A DNA stretch of 17,461 bases from Savagea sp. (GCA_030146155.1 JASLCF010000091.1:1-17461), one strand, 5' to 3'. Numbered from the stretch's first letter, positions 7,389 to 14,891 are shown. Notes: generated by a model not told the origin, from the sequence alone. A program made the numbers and translations.

Positions 7389-7434
7389 TTGCATGCAACA
7401 AAACGTCATGTTAATATACGGTATAGGGTATAAA
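7389..7434 (+). promoter_or_regulatory. Possible promoter region of the DsrE-family gene
   Basis: Two weak alternatives exist. TTGCAT (7389-7394) with TAATAT (7412-7417) at 17-bp spacing is one; a TATAAA box at 7429-7434 without a good -35 is the other. The first -35 lies inside a 10-bp palindrome TTGCATGCAA (7389-7398), which could bind a regulator of either divergent gene. Confidence 0.3.
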
Positions 7435-7451
7435 ATAAAGGAGGATTTTAC

Positions 7452-7823
7452 ATGTCAAATATCGATTTACTACTCACATTAACTGCACACGAGCGTGATG
7501 CAAACAACGTAACAATTGCTTTCACTATGGGTTGGAAAGCAGCGCAACAAGGCCACGATGTAGAACTTATTCTTTTATCAGACGCTGTACACTTAGCGGC
7601 AAAAGGTTATGCAGAAACGATTGATATCGGTTCACCATTTAAACCTGTTGGTGAATTATTGCCTGCATTTTTAGCAGCAGGAGCAAAATTAAAAGTATGC
7701 TCTAACTGTATGGAGCATAATGGTGTTGCAGCAGACCAATTAGTTGAGGGTGCGGAAATTGTAACGGCTGACTATGTGGTTGAAGCGGTTATGAAAGCGA
7801 AAAAATCACTACAATTAAACTAA
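7452..7823 (+). CDS. DsrE/DsrF-like family protein
   Basis: A 123-residue cytoplasmic protein of the DsrE-like fold. The N-terminal strand IDLLLTLTAHERDANNVTIAF leads into a helix, and GHDVELILLSDAVHLAAKG (34-52) follows, typical of the family. A CSNC pair (Cys83 and Cys86) near the end of a predicted strand is the probable reactive site, placed where related proteins carry a sulfur-accepting Cys. DsrE relatives take part in persulfide relay or redox chemistry, but this branch has no proven role. It has a strong AAAGGAGGA ribosome site and its own terminator, so it is likely transcribed alone. No tusA, rhodanese or other sulfur gene is nearby. Confidence 0.8.
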   Translation: MSNIDLLLTLTAHERDANNVTIAFTMGWKAAQQGHDVELILLSDAVHLAAKGYAETIDIGSPFKPVGELLPAFLAAGAKLKVCSNCMEHNGVAADQLVEGAEIVTADYVVEAVMKAKKSLQLN

Positions 7824-7845
7824 AAGAACGTTTGAATAAAAAGGT

Positions 7846-7876
7846 ACGGCGAGGATGAACACTCGCCGTTTTTTTT
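7846..7876 (+). terminator. Rho-independent terminator after DsrE-family gene
   Basis: ACGGCGAG (7846-7853) pairs perfectly with CTCGCCGT (7862-7869), and a run of eight T residues follows (7869-7876). This is a strong terminator. Confidence 0.92.
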
Positions 7877-7885
7877 GTTGTCTCA

Positions 7886-7914
7886 TTGACGTTGGTCTAG
7901 CGGAACTGTAAAAT
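7886..7914 (+). promoter_or_regulatory. Sigma-A promoter of the RtcB gene
   Basis: TTGACG (7886-7891, five of six) and TAAAAT (7909-7914, five of six) at exactly 17-bp spacing, lying between the upstream terminator and the gene. A 6-bp hairpin GTGAAA/TTTCAC (7925-7930 and 7939-7944) sits in the leader just before the ribosome site AGGAG (7947-7951). Confidence 0.65.
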
Positions 7915-7960
7915 GAAAACAAGAGTGAAACCGGCAAATTTCACATAGGAGTTGGAAATT

Positions 7961-9169
7961 ATGAAAACAGCAATTTTTGGACAACATGAGGAAGGGACAA
8001 TCCGCCAGTTTAATAACTGTCTGTCAACAGGACGAGTAGCAGGTGGTGTGTTATGTGCGGATGGTCATTATGGGTACAGTCAACCTGTTGGAGGGGTCAT
8101 TGCTTACGATCAACAAGTTGCACCGAGTGGGGTAGGTTATGATATTGCTTGTGGAAATAAGGCAGTACGTACCAATTTAAAATGGCGTGACATCCATCAG
8201 CAAGTTCCTCAAATTATGGACGACATTGCCAAACGTATTTCTTTTGGTATCGGTCGAAAAAATAAAAAAAGAGTAGACCATGCTTTATTTGATCATGCCT
8301 TGTGGGACGTGTATCGCACATTTGGGCAACATGAACATGATACGTTGAAGAAATTAGCCTATGAGCAATTGGGTACAGTTGGTGCAGGGAATCATTTTGT
8401 CGATTTGTTCGTTGAAGAGGCAACGGGTGATGTATGGGTAGCCAATCATTTTGGTAGTCGTGGTTTTGGACATAAAACGGCAAGTGGTTTTTTAAATATT
8501 GCAGCAGGCCGTTCTTTTTTAGATCGTGCTCCTGGCGAGTCGATGGAACAGTTACCGACTTTATTTAACTTAGAAGATGAGATGGGTCAATTATATATGC
8601 AAGCGATGGAGTTAGCGGGTATTTATGCATATGCTGGCCGTGATATTGTTTTGGATGAAGTGTTGTCGATTTTAGGAGCAAGCGCAACGCATACAGTTCA
8701 TAATCATCATAACTATGCTTGGAAAGAGATACATGACGGAAAAGAATATATCGTAGTACGAAAAGGCGCAACTCCTTCAGCACCAGGGCAACAAGGATTT
8801 ATTGGTGGGAGTATGGGCGATTATTCCGTCATTGTTGAAGGAAAAGATAATGAGGCCAATGCAAATGCTTGGTATTCTACGGTGCACGGTGCAGGTCGAA
8901 TTATGAGTCGGACAGAAGCGGCAGGGAAAATGAATTATAAAACACGTACTCGTCGTGGGGGTAAAGTGACTCCTCAACAGATGGAAGAGGCTATTCGCGC
9001 ATTTGGTGTTGAATTACGTGGTGGTGGGACAGATGAATCTCCCTTTGTGTATCGTAAATTAAGAGATGTGATTGCAGAGCATGAAGATACATTGACTGTC
9101 CTTCACGAACTAAAACCAGTAGGTGTTGCGATGGCTGGTGCGAATGAGTTTGATCCTTATAAAGATTAA
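7961..9169 (+). CDS. rtcB: RtcB-family RNA ligase, stand-alone
   Basis: A 402-residue RtcB homologue. RtcB joins RNA 2',3'-cyclic or 3'-phosphate ends to 5'-OH ends with GTP and manganese, via a guanylated His. Visible: DGHYGYSQPVGG (34-45), the metal Cys64 in GYDIACGNKAVRT, His145 in GTVGAGNHF (138-146), His163 in HFGSRG (163-168), HNHHNYAW (247-254), RKGATPS (267-273), GSMGDYSV (283-290), and the probable nucleophile His309 in VHGAGRIMSR. All key residues appear present, but GYDIACGN differs from the GVDIGCGM of better-known RtcBs, suggesting a separate subgroup. The ATG at 7961 has AGGAG 9 nt upstream; a TTG at 7952 is less likely. No archease, RtcA, RtcR or PrfH gene adjoins it. Role: RNA repair, target unknown. 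Confidence 0.9.
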   Translation: MKTAIFGQHEEGTIRQFNNCLSTGRVAGGVLCADGHYGYSQPVGGVIAYDQQVAPSGVGYDIACGNKAVRTNLKWRDIHQQVPQIMDDIAKRISFGIGRKNKKRVDHALFDHALWDVYRTFGQHEHDTLKKLAYEQLGTVGAGNHFVDLFVEEATGDVWVANHFGSRGFGHKTASGFLNIAAGRSFLDRAPGESMEQLPTLFNLEDEMGQLYMQAMELAGIYAYAGRDIVLDEVLSILGASATHTVHNHHNYAWKEIHDGKEYIVVRKGATPSAPGQQGFIGGSMGDYSVIVEGKDNEANANAWYSTVHGAGRIMSRTEAAGKMNYKTRTRRGGKVTPQQMEEAIRAFGVELRGGGTDESPFVYRKLRDVIAEHEDTLTVLHELKPVGVAMAGANEFDPYKD

Positions 9170-9196
9170 AAGAGAATATTAAATTCTCTTTTTTTT
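9168..9196 (+). terminator. Rho-independent terminator after the RtcB gene
   Basis: AAAAGAGAAT (9168-9177) pairs with ATTCTCTTTT (9183-9192) around a 5-nt loop, with T residues running to 9196. The stem is AU-rich and begins inside the stop codon, so it is of moderate strength. Confidence 0.75.
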
Positions 9197-9197
9197 G

Positions 9198-9225
9198 TTG
9201 ACATTTTTAAAAACACTGTTATTGT
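9198..9225 (+). promoter_or_regulatory. Promoter of the transporter-amidohydrolase operon
   Basis: A full-consensus -35 TTGACA (9198-9203), 16-bp spacing, and an extended -10: TG at 9217-9218, then TATTGT at 9220-9225. It starts just after the RtcB terminator. Predicted transcription begins near 9232, at the edge of the nested palindromes, so bound protein there would block initiation or escape. Confidence 0.6.
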
Positions 9226-9235
9226 ATTAATTAAC

Positions 9236-9273
9236 TAATTAAAGACATGGTCTTTAATTATTCTTTAAAGAAT
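9236..9273. promoter_or_regulatory. Nested palindromes, probable operator or leader switch
   Basis: An 11-bp perfect inverted repeat has arms TAATTAAAGAC (9236-9246) and GTCTTTAATTA (9250-9260) with an ATG spacer. Its last base starts a second, 14-bp perfect palindrome, ATTCTTTAAAGAAT (9260-9273), ending right at the ribosome site GGGGGA (9274-9279). In RNA, TCTTTAA (9251-9257) could pair either with the upstream arm or with TTAAAGA (9265-9271), so the two structures exclude each other. Position just after the predicted start site fits a repressor operator; the nearby regulator at 12192 is the natural candidate, by inference. Confidence 0.6.
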
Positions 9274-9285
9274 GGGGGAACTATA

Positions 9286-10695
9286 ATGGGGTTAGAGGTT
9301 AGTGTTTTATCACAAGTATTGCGAATGTTGTTTTTTACTTTTGTTGTAATCAGTGGTTTGTTACTCGTCGGAACAATTATCCGCTCTAAAGTTAAGTTGA
9401 TGCAGAAGTTATTTTTGCCTGCATCGGTCATTGGAGGATTTGTTGGATTACTATTAGGACCGATAGTTTTGAAAGGGTTTGCAATTTTACCGATTCCAAA
9501 AGATTGGTTAACCTTAGCATCTTTACTGCCAGGTATTCTCATTGTACCTGTAGTGGCTGCAGTACCATTAGGACTTGCGATAGGTGGAGGAAAAAAAGGT
9601 GAGAAATCAAATACCTCAAAAACGGTCTCAATCATGCTTTTTATTTTGATCATTGTAGGAGCGTTACAAAGTATTTATAGTCTGACAGTTGTTGGTTTAT
9701 TCAAGAAGATATTTGGCTTTGACTTCTACCCAACTTTTGGTACTGAGTTATCTGCTGGGTTTTCAGGTGGACATGGAACTGCTGGGGTTGTGGGAAGTAT
9801 GTTGCAATCAATGAATCAACCTTATTGGGAAATTGCACAAGGGGTTACGACAACAACAGCAACTGTAGGACTGATTGGCGGAATACTTGTAGGAATATTA
9901 ATGATTAATATTGCTGCTAGGAAAGGGTATACCACATTTTTACAATCAGGGGCAAACATGCCGAAAGAGATGATAACTGGTGTTCAAAAAGACATTTCAC
10001 TTCAAGCAAACGCTGGAAAAGAATCGACTAATTCTTCTTCTATTGACTCACTTGCTTTACATTTAGCATTAATTTTAGGAGTTAGTGGACTTTCTTTTGC
10101 TTTAACATTTATTTTTAAAAAATATCAAATTCTTATACTGAATATGATCCCAGAATGGGCATATGCCATTATCTTAATGTATATAGTTTGGGGAATTATG
10201 GTTAAACTGAATCTATCGTGGGTAGTAGATGAAAAGACAAAGAGTAAGATTACCTCAACATTTGCTGATTATGCAATTGTAGCAGCAATAATGAGTTTAC
10301 CGATACAAGCAGTTCTTGCCTACTTAGTTCCGTTAATAGTGATTATGGTAGGTGGACTTCTGGTGACAGTTGCTGCAGCTTATTTCTTTTCAAAAAGATT
10401 TTTCAAAGATCATTGGTTTGAAAGAAGTATGCCTATATTAGGAACCAATACAGGTGTCTTTTTAACAGGTTTACTTCTTTTAAAAATGGTGGATCCTGAT
10501 ATGAAATCCCCTGTATTAAGAGATTATTCTCTTTCATATTCTTTTAATAGTGTGATTGGATTTGTAATGTTCCCACTTTCGTTCGGGTTATTGATTAATC
10601 AAGGTTTATTAGCAGGAATTGGTTTGCAATTTGGTTTATTAATTGTTGCATTGCTTCTCCTATTACTTACAAATAAAAAGAAAAGGATGATTTAA
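9286..10695 (+). CDS. GltS (ESS) family sodium/glutamate-type symporter
   Basis: A 469-residue polytopic inner-membrane protein with about a dozen hydrophobic segments. The signature GFSGGHGTAG (158-167), with the preceding FGTELSAGF, is the one I associate with the ESS/GltS sodium:glutamate symporters. A second conserved region, LGTNTGVFLTG followed by VDPD, lies at about 384-405, as expected for the inverted-repeat fold. It is somewhat longer than the roughly 400 residues of Escherichia coli GltS, with a hydrophilic loop near 230-255. The ATG at 9286 follows GGGGGA by 6 nt; an upstream ATG at 9247 is the loop of the palindrome and is unlikely. It is cotranscribed with the amidohydrolase 1 base downstream, so its true substrate may be an acylated or aminobenzoyl glutamate rather than glutamate. 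Confidence 0.85.
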   Translation: MGLEVSVLSQVLRMLFFTFVVISGLLLVGTIIRSKVKLMQKLFLPASVIGGFVGLLLGPIVLKGFAILPIPKDWLTLASLLPGILIVPVVAAVPLGLAIGGGKKGEKSNTSKTVSIMLFILIIVGALQSIYSLTVVGLFKKIFGFDFYPTFGTELSAGFSGGHGTAGVVGSMLQSMNQPYWEIAQGVTTTTATVGLIGGILVGILMINIAARKGYTTFLQSGANMPKEMITGVQKDISLQANAGKESTNSSSIDSLALHLALILGVSGLSFALTFIFKKYQILILNMIPEWAYAIILMYIVWGIMVKLNLSWVVDEKTKSKITSTFADYAIVAAIMSLPIQAVLAYLVPLIVIMVGGLLVTVAAAYFFSKRFFKDHWFERSMPILGTNTGVFLTGLLLLKMVDPDMKSPVLRDYSLSYSFNSVIGFVMFPLSFGLLINQGLLAGIGLQFGLLIVALLLLLLTNKKKRMI

Positions 10696-10696
10696 T

Positions 10697-12106
10697 ATGA
10701 ACGAATGGCTTGAGAATTATTTAGAACAAAAAAAAGAGTATTTGACGACAGCAAGTGATTTTATTTGGGACCATCCTGAAATTAGGTTTGAAGAAATTGA
10801 ATCAAGCCGAAAGATAATTGAGCTTTTGAAAGAGAATGGCTTTGAAGTAGAAGAGAATCTAGCTGGAATTGCTACTGCTTTTTCGGGTACTTTTGGAACA
10901 GGTGGCCCTGTTATTGCATTTTTAGGTGAGTATGATGCTTTAGCAGACTTAAGCCAAACAGCAGATTTAGCTAAAAAAGAGCCATTAATTGAAGGTGGAT
11001 ATGGTCATGGGTGTGGACATAACTTATTAGGGATAGGTGCATTAGGTGCTGCATTAGCATTAAAAGCTTATTTAGAAGAACATCAAATTCCTGGCACTGT
11101 GCGTTATTATGGATGCCCTGCTGAAGAAGGTGGATCTGGTAAAACTTTTATGGCAAGAGAAGGTGCATTTGAAGACGTAGACCTTGCCTTAACTTGGCAC
11201 CCTAGCCCAGTTACAGGAGTATGGACATTTAGTACTCTGGCTAATATCCAAGCTTATTTCCGATTTAAAGGAAAAAGTGCACATGCAGCAGCAGCACCTC
11301 ATTTGGGTAGAAGTGCATTAGATGCAGTTGAGCTCATGAATGTAGGCGTTAACTATTTAAGAGAACACATGATAGATGGGGCTAGAATCCATTATGCAAT
11401 CACAGACACTGGCGGTGCTTCACCAAATGTTGTTCAAGCGAATGCAGAGGTATTGCATTTGATTCGTGCTCCACATATTGATGATGTAAAAGCCTTATAT
11501 GAACGCGTTAAAAAAATTGCAGAAGGTGCTGCGTTGATGACTGAAACAGAAGTTGAAATTGTTTTCGATAAAGCTTGTTCAAACTTTATTCCACTATCAA
11601 CAGTCAACGAAGTACTTCAAGAAGCACTGCAAGAAGTAACTCCAATTCAATATACTAATGAAGAATTGTCATTTGCAAAGGAAATTCAGCAGACATTATC
11701 AAAAGAAGAATTATCTACAGATAGTTTAGGGTTGGGGAAATTAAACATTCCAACAGATCAGCCACTTTTCGGTCATCCTTTGCCACTCATCAAAACCTCA
11801 AAGGCAATGCCTGGATCAACAGATGTGGGCGATGTGAGTTGGGTTGCGCCAACAGGTCAAGTAGTTGTGACAACTTGTGCGTTGGGAACAGGTTTTCATA
11901 CTTGGCAATTAGTAGCACAAGGGAAATCTTCATATGCACATAAAGGTATGCTCCAAGTTTCAAAGATTTTGTCGGTAGCCGCTTTAAAATTCATTCAGAA
12001 CCCAACCTTACTTCAGAAAGCAAAAGAAGAACATCGTGAACAGATAGGTGAATCAGGATACGATTGTCCTATTCCAAAAGAAATTAAACCAAATCAAAAT
12101 CACTAA
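10697..12106 (+). CDS. M20-family amidohydrolase, AbgB-like
   Basis: A 469-residue cytoplasmic zinc or manganese amidohydrolase of the M20D group, closest in my reading to AbgB, the B subunit of p-aminobenzoyl-glutamate hydrolase. The catalytic domain has EYDAL (78-82), GHGCGHN (103-109, metal-binding Cys and His), PAEEGGSGK (141-149, catalytic Glu pair) and LTWHPSP (165-171). The lid or dimerisation domain begins near KGKSAHAA (191-198). The last metal-side motif is GTGFHTW (about 396-402). Length matches AbgB. The partner AbgA and transporter AbgT are not present; a GltS-type transporter lies 1 base upstream instead. The ribosome site AAAAGGATG is inside that gene's end. Substrate is inferred: an N-acyl or aminobenzoyl amino acid. 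Confidence 0.88.
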   Translation: MNEWLENYLEQKKEYLTTASDFIWDHPEIRFEEIESSRKIIELLKENGFEVEENLAGIATAFSGTFGTGGPVIAFLGEYDALADLSQTADLAKKEPLIEGGYGHGCGHNLLGIGALGAALALKAYLEEHQIPGTVRYYGCPAEEGGSGKTFMAREGAFEDVDLALTWHPSPVTGVWTFSTLANIQAYFRFKGKSAHAAAAPHLGRSALDAVELMNVGVNYLREHMIDGARIHYAITDTGGASPNVVQANAEVLHLIRAPHIDDVKALYERVKKIAEGAALMTETEVEIVFDKACSNFIPLSTVNEVLQEALQEVTPIQYTNEELSFAKEIQQTLSKEELSTDSLGLGKLNIPTDQPLFGHPLPLIKTSKAMPGSTDVGDVSWVAPTGQVVVTTCALGTGFHTWQLVAQGKSSYAHKGMLQVSKILSVAALKFIQNPTLLQKAKEEHREQIGESGYDCPIPKEIKPNQNH

Positions 12107-12114
12107 TCATAATG

Positions 12115-12152
12115 AAAGGAGAAAGCTCGTAGATGATGCTTTCTCTTTTTTT
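12115..12152 (+). terminator. Rho-independent terminator after AbgB-like gene
   Basis: GAGAAAGC (12119-12126) pairs with GCTTTCTC (12138-12145) around an 11-nt loop; an AAA/TTT outer extension and a run of seven T residues (12146-12152) follow. It separates the operon from the regulator gene. Confidence 0.85.
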
Positions 12153-12158
12153 GATATT

Positions 12159-12167
12159 TGATATAAT
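12159..12167 (+). promoter_or_regulatory. Extended -10 promoter of the regulator gene
   Basis: TGATATAAT is a perfect extended -10 element (TG at 12159-12160, TATAAT at 12162-12167), 24 bases before the start codon. The -35 position (about 12139-12144) overlaps the preceding terminator and is weak, as extended -10 promoters allow. Confidence 0.6.
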
Positions 12168-12191
12168 GAGAGCTATGAATGAGGTGAATCA

Positions 12192-13511
12192 ATGAACATT
12201 GCAGTATTTTTACCAGATTATCATGCTCAGAGATTAGCACAATCTCTCCCTAAGCATTCAGGTGTGGAATATTTTTTTCGCACTTATACTACTTTGGAAG
12301 AATTAACTACGGAATTTCTTGCGTGTAAAGAACGAGCTGATGCTTTTTTATTTAGTGGACTCCTTTCATATACACATTTAAAAGAACAACTTCTAAAAGT
12401 TGATCAACCAGTCACTTATTTGAAATTAACTGATGCAGAATTTTATAAAAAGTTATTATTGATTAAATTGCAGCATCCTAGCTTAGATTTTTCACGTGTA
12501 TTGCTGGATTTTAACGAAGAGAGCGAGAGTATTTCAAAATTCATTCAATCATTACCACTCAATCAACGTCCGATCACTCCAAGTGGTGAACTTATTGTAA
12601 GTCGTTCAATTTATCAGGAAGGTATTGAACAACACATTCAATTTCATAAAGAGAATAAAGTGGATTATTCTTTTACCAGACTGGTTAATATTCTACCAGA
12701 ACTAGAAAGGAACAATATTCCTCATTATTATTTTGAGCTTTCTCAAGAATCAATTGAACAACAGACAAACCAGTTGATTGAAGCTGTTCATCTCAAAAAA
12801 TTAGAGGATAATCAAATTGTAATCGGCTATTTGAACTGTCAAATTGAAAACCCCGCTTTGATGGAAAGTGAACTTTTATTTATGCATTCACTTTTATTGA
12901 AGTATCAACATCAATTTAGACATATTTTAACAATAGACCGGGAAAACAATCGTTTTCAATTGACTACAAATGCTGCCTTGTTACAAGAAATGACTGATTG
13001 TTATTCTAGTTGTGCATTGAATTCTTTTTTATCTGAACACTTTACCAATACGTTTCATATCGGATGGGGTCTTGGTGATACTTATAGACAAGCTGAAATA
13101 CACTCAAAGAGAGCTTTAGAACATGCAAATAATCAAGTAGTTAGTACAACGTTTATTTGTCAAGATGGTCAACATATGATAGGTCCACTTCGTAGAAGAG
13201 ATGAAATCAATGACCAAAAAATTATTAAGAGATGGATGGAACCTTCTCATATGAAAGAGCTTAGAAAAAAAGTAACTTTATCTGAAGATCGTTTTAATAA
13301 ATTAATTTTGGCCTTTCATGAAACGGGTAGTGAAGAGTTATCAAGTGCTGAGTTTGCAGAAGCACTAAAAATAAATGTGCGGTCTGCAAACCGAATTCTC
13401 TCAGAAGCAGAGAAAGAACAACTAGTTGTATCAAGGTTTGAAAAATCTTCAGGTTTTCAAGGGCGTCCGAGAAAAATCTATTCTTTAAACCAAGATTTTT
13501 TAAACAAATAA
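12192..13511 (+). CDS. Multidomain regulator: sensor, GGDEF-like, winged helix
   Basis: A 439-residue soluble protein that I do not recognise as a named gene. Residues 1-130 look like a small alpha/beta ligand-binding half resembling the PrpR N-terminal fold (ADAFLFSGLLSY at 49-60). About 160-200 (TRLVNILPELERNNIPHYYF) resembles a second lobe. About 205-315 has the order of a degenerate GGDEF-like domain, ending FHIGWGLGDTYRQAEIHSKR (288-307), but with no GGDEF catalytic signature. Residues 360-435 are a winged helix (SSAEFAEALKINVRSANRIL, then GRPRKIYSL). The start has GAGGTGA upstream. It has its own promoter and follows the transporter-amidohydrolase operon in the same direction, so it probably controls it in response to the substrate. 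Domain calls are by eye. Confidence 0.65.
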   Translation: MNIAVFLPDYHAQRLAQSLPKHSGVEYFFRTYTTLEELTTEFLACKERADAFLFSGLLSYTHLKEQLLKVDQPVTYLKLTDAEFYKKLLLIKLQHPSLDFSRVLLDFNEESESISKFIQSLPLNQRPITPSGELIVSRSIYQEGIEQHIQFHKENKVDYSFTRLVNILPELERNNIPHYYFELSQESIEQQTNQLIEAVHLKKLEDNQIVIGYLNCQIENPALMESELLFMHSLLLKYQHQFRHILTIDRENNRFQLTTNAALLQEMTDCYSSCALNSFLSEHFTNTFHIGWGLGDTYRQAEIHSKRALEHANNQVVSTTFICQDGQHMIGPLRRRDEINDQKIIKRWMEPSHMKELRKKVTLSEDRFNKLILAFHETGSEELSSAEFAEALKINVRSANRILSEAEKEQLVVSRFEKSSGFQGRPRKIYSLNQDFLNK

Positions 13512-13556
13512 AAGTAGTCACTTTCTAATTAAGGAAAGTGACTACTTTTATTTGTT
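13503..13556. terminator. Bidirectional terminator, regulator versus MATE gene
   Basis: A 23-bp perfect inverted repeat: 13503-13525 against 13534-13556 with an 8-nt loop (TAATTAAG). The core is AGTAGTCACTTTC and its complement, flanked by A-rich and T-rich ends, so it works in both directions. The regulator's TAA stop (13509-13511) lies inside the left arm, and the right arm ends 4 bases before the end of the MATE gene. Confidence 0.9.
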
Positions 13557-13559
13557 ACA

Positions 13560-14891
13560 CTATAGTTTACGGATAGCTTTCATGCGTTTTATGACTATGA
13601 TTCCGATGAGCGTAATTCCTTCAGCTACTGGAAATGCAAGCCAAATCGCAGAAGGGCCGAAAAGAGCGGGCAAAATAAATAGAGCTGGTAAAAAGAGCAC
13701 GAGACTTCTACTTAAAATAATCAAAGTGGCCAAACGAATTTGTTCGATCGATTGATAGAATTCGGCATAGACCATATTAATGCCTAAAAATAAGTACCCG
13801 ATAAAAAATAAGACGATTCCTTTTCGCGTAAAGTCTGCAATCTCTTCATTTTCTACTGCGAATAGATCAATCCAGACATCGCTAAAATAACTGCCGATTG
13901 CAAAGGACAACAGGCCGATAACGAATGCTGTTCCTACTGCTAATTTGACAAACTGTTGAAGACGGTCAAATAATTTTGCTCCGTGATGATAGCTTGAGAG
14001 AGGTTGTAGGGCGGCTCCTATTCCAATAAAAATCATTAAAAAGACCGCATGAACATAATTGACGACAGCGAATGCCGTGATGCCAATTTCCCCTGTATAG
14101 TGTCTAAATACCACGTTTGTGGCGACGACCATTACTGCAGCAGATCCTTCGACAATGAAGCTTGGTAAACCAATTAAGAAGATAGATTTCACAATTTTTG
14201 GATCTAATCGTAACGTTAACCATTTTAATTGATTCGTTTTCTTAAAGAAGTGTAAGCAAAGCACCAATGTGCCAATGACAGTAGCAATGACTGTTGCATA
14301 GGCAGCTCCTTTTACACCCCAGCCGAATTCGAAGATAAAGATATAATTGAGAATAACATTGAGTACGGCATTTACGACAAGTCCTGTCGTTGCTAGAACG
14401 GGGTTGCCGTCATTCCGAATAAAGATACTTAAAATATTTTCAAGTACATAGACAAGACCGAACAATAGAATAACTTCCAAATAATCAATGACGAAGGGAT
14501 AAATCTCATCCGTTGCACCGAAAAAATAAGCGAGCTGCTTTTTGAAAAGTAAACTGAATAAAATAATCGTCGTCGTTATGAGAATGGTCACCGTCAATGC
14601 CATACTGAAAACACGCTGGGCTTGCTTAGTATTATTTTCTCCAAGCGCAATCGAGTAGAGCGTTGCACCTCCCATACCAATCCAAAGAGAGATGGAAAGT
14701 AAAATAGAGTATACTGGGACAGCTACATTGACTCCTGCAAGTGCTCGTTCCCCAACGCCGTGACTGACGAAGAGGCCGTCGATTAAAATGTTAATGGCCA
14801 TCAGCATCATTCCAATTAATGAAGGAATGAGATAGCGTAAATAGAGTGAGGAGGGCTTCATTGTTTGAAGTCGCACCACTTGTTCATTCAT
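13560..14891 (-). CDS. MATE family multidrug efflux transporter
   Basis: A 443-residue membrane protein with about twelve membrane segments in two related halves, typical in length for MATE exporters. Visible near the N-terminus are LIPSLIGMMLMAINILIDGL and then FVSHGVGERALAGVNVAVPV, the usual start of the family. The second half has the corresponding GIGAALQPLSSYHHGA. The form recalls the MepA-like branch. MATE pumps export cationic drugs or metabolites using a sodium or proton gradient; the substrate here cannot be told. The ATG at 14891 follows TAGGTG on the minus strand. A promoter is visible at 14926-14954. It is single-gene and convergent with the regulator across a bidirectional terminator. 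No MarR- or TetR-type regulator adjoins it. Confidence 0.93.
   Translation of the reverse strand: MNEQVVRLQTMKPSSLYLRYLIPSLIGMMLMAINILIDGLFVSHGVGERALAGVNVAVPVYSILLSISLWIGMGGATLYSIALGENNTKQAQRVFSMALTVTILITTTIILFSLLFKKQLAYFFGATDEIYPFVIDYLEVILLFGLVYVLENILSIFIRNDGNPVLATTGLVVNAVLNVILNYIFIFEFGWGVKGAAYATVIATVIGTLVLCLHFFKKTNQLKWLTLRLDPKIVKSIFLIGLPSFIVEGSAAVMVVATNVVFRHYTGEIGITAFAVVNYVHAVFLMIFIGIGAALQPLSSYHHGAKLFDRLQQFVKLAVGTAFVIGLLSFAIGSYFSDVWIDLFAVENEEIADFTRKGIVLFFIGYLFLGINMVYAEFYQSIEQIRLATLIILSRSLVLFLPALFILPALFGPSAIWLAFPVAEGITLIGIIVIKRMKAIRKL

Noticed and set aside
9247..9285. Upstream ATG giving 13 extra residues to the GltS-type protein
   Set aside because: The ATG is the spacer of a perfect palindrome, has no ribosome site, and a better ATG with GGGGGA upstream follows at 9286.
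9258..9653. 131-codon minus-strand open frame opposite the transporter
   Set aside because: It is the antisense shadow of a clear GltS-type gene, low in complexity, without a start signal.
9198..13556. Transporter, hydrolase and regulator block as a horizontally acquired island
   Set aside because: Single 60-base counts gave low GC in some lines (13 of 60 at 10081, 19 of 60 at 12721) but high in another (28 of 60 at 11281). There are no integrase, repeats or attachment sites, so the case is too weak.
13552..13755. Plus-strand open frame opposite the end of the MATE gene
   Set aside because: It is antisense to a clear membrane transporter and begins next to the bidirectional terminator with no ribosome site.
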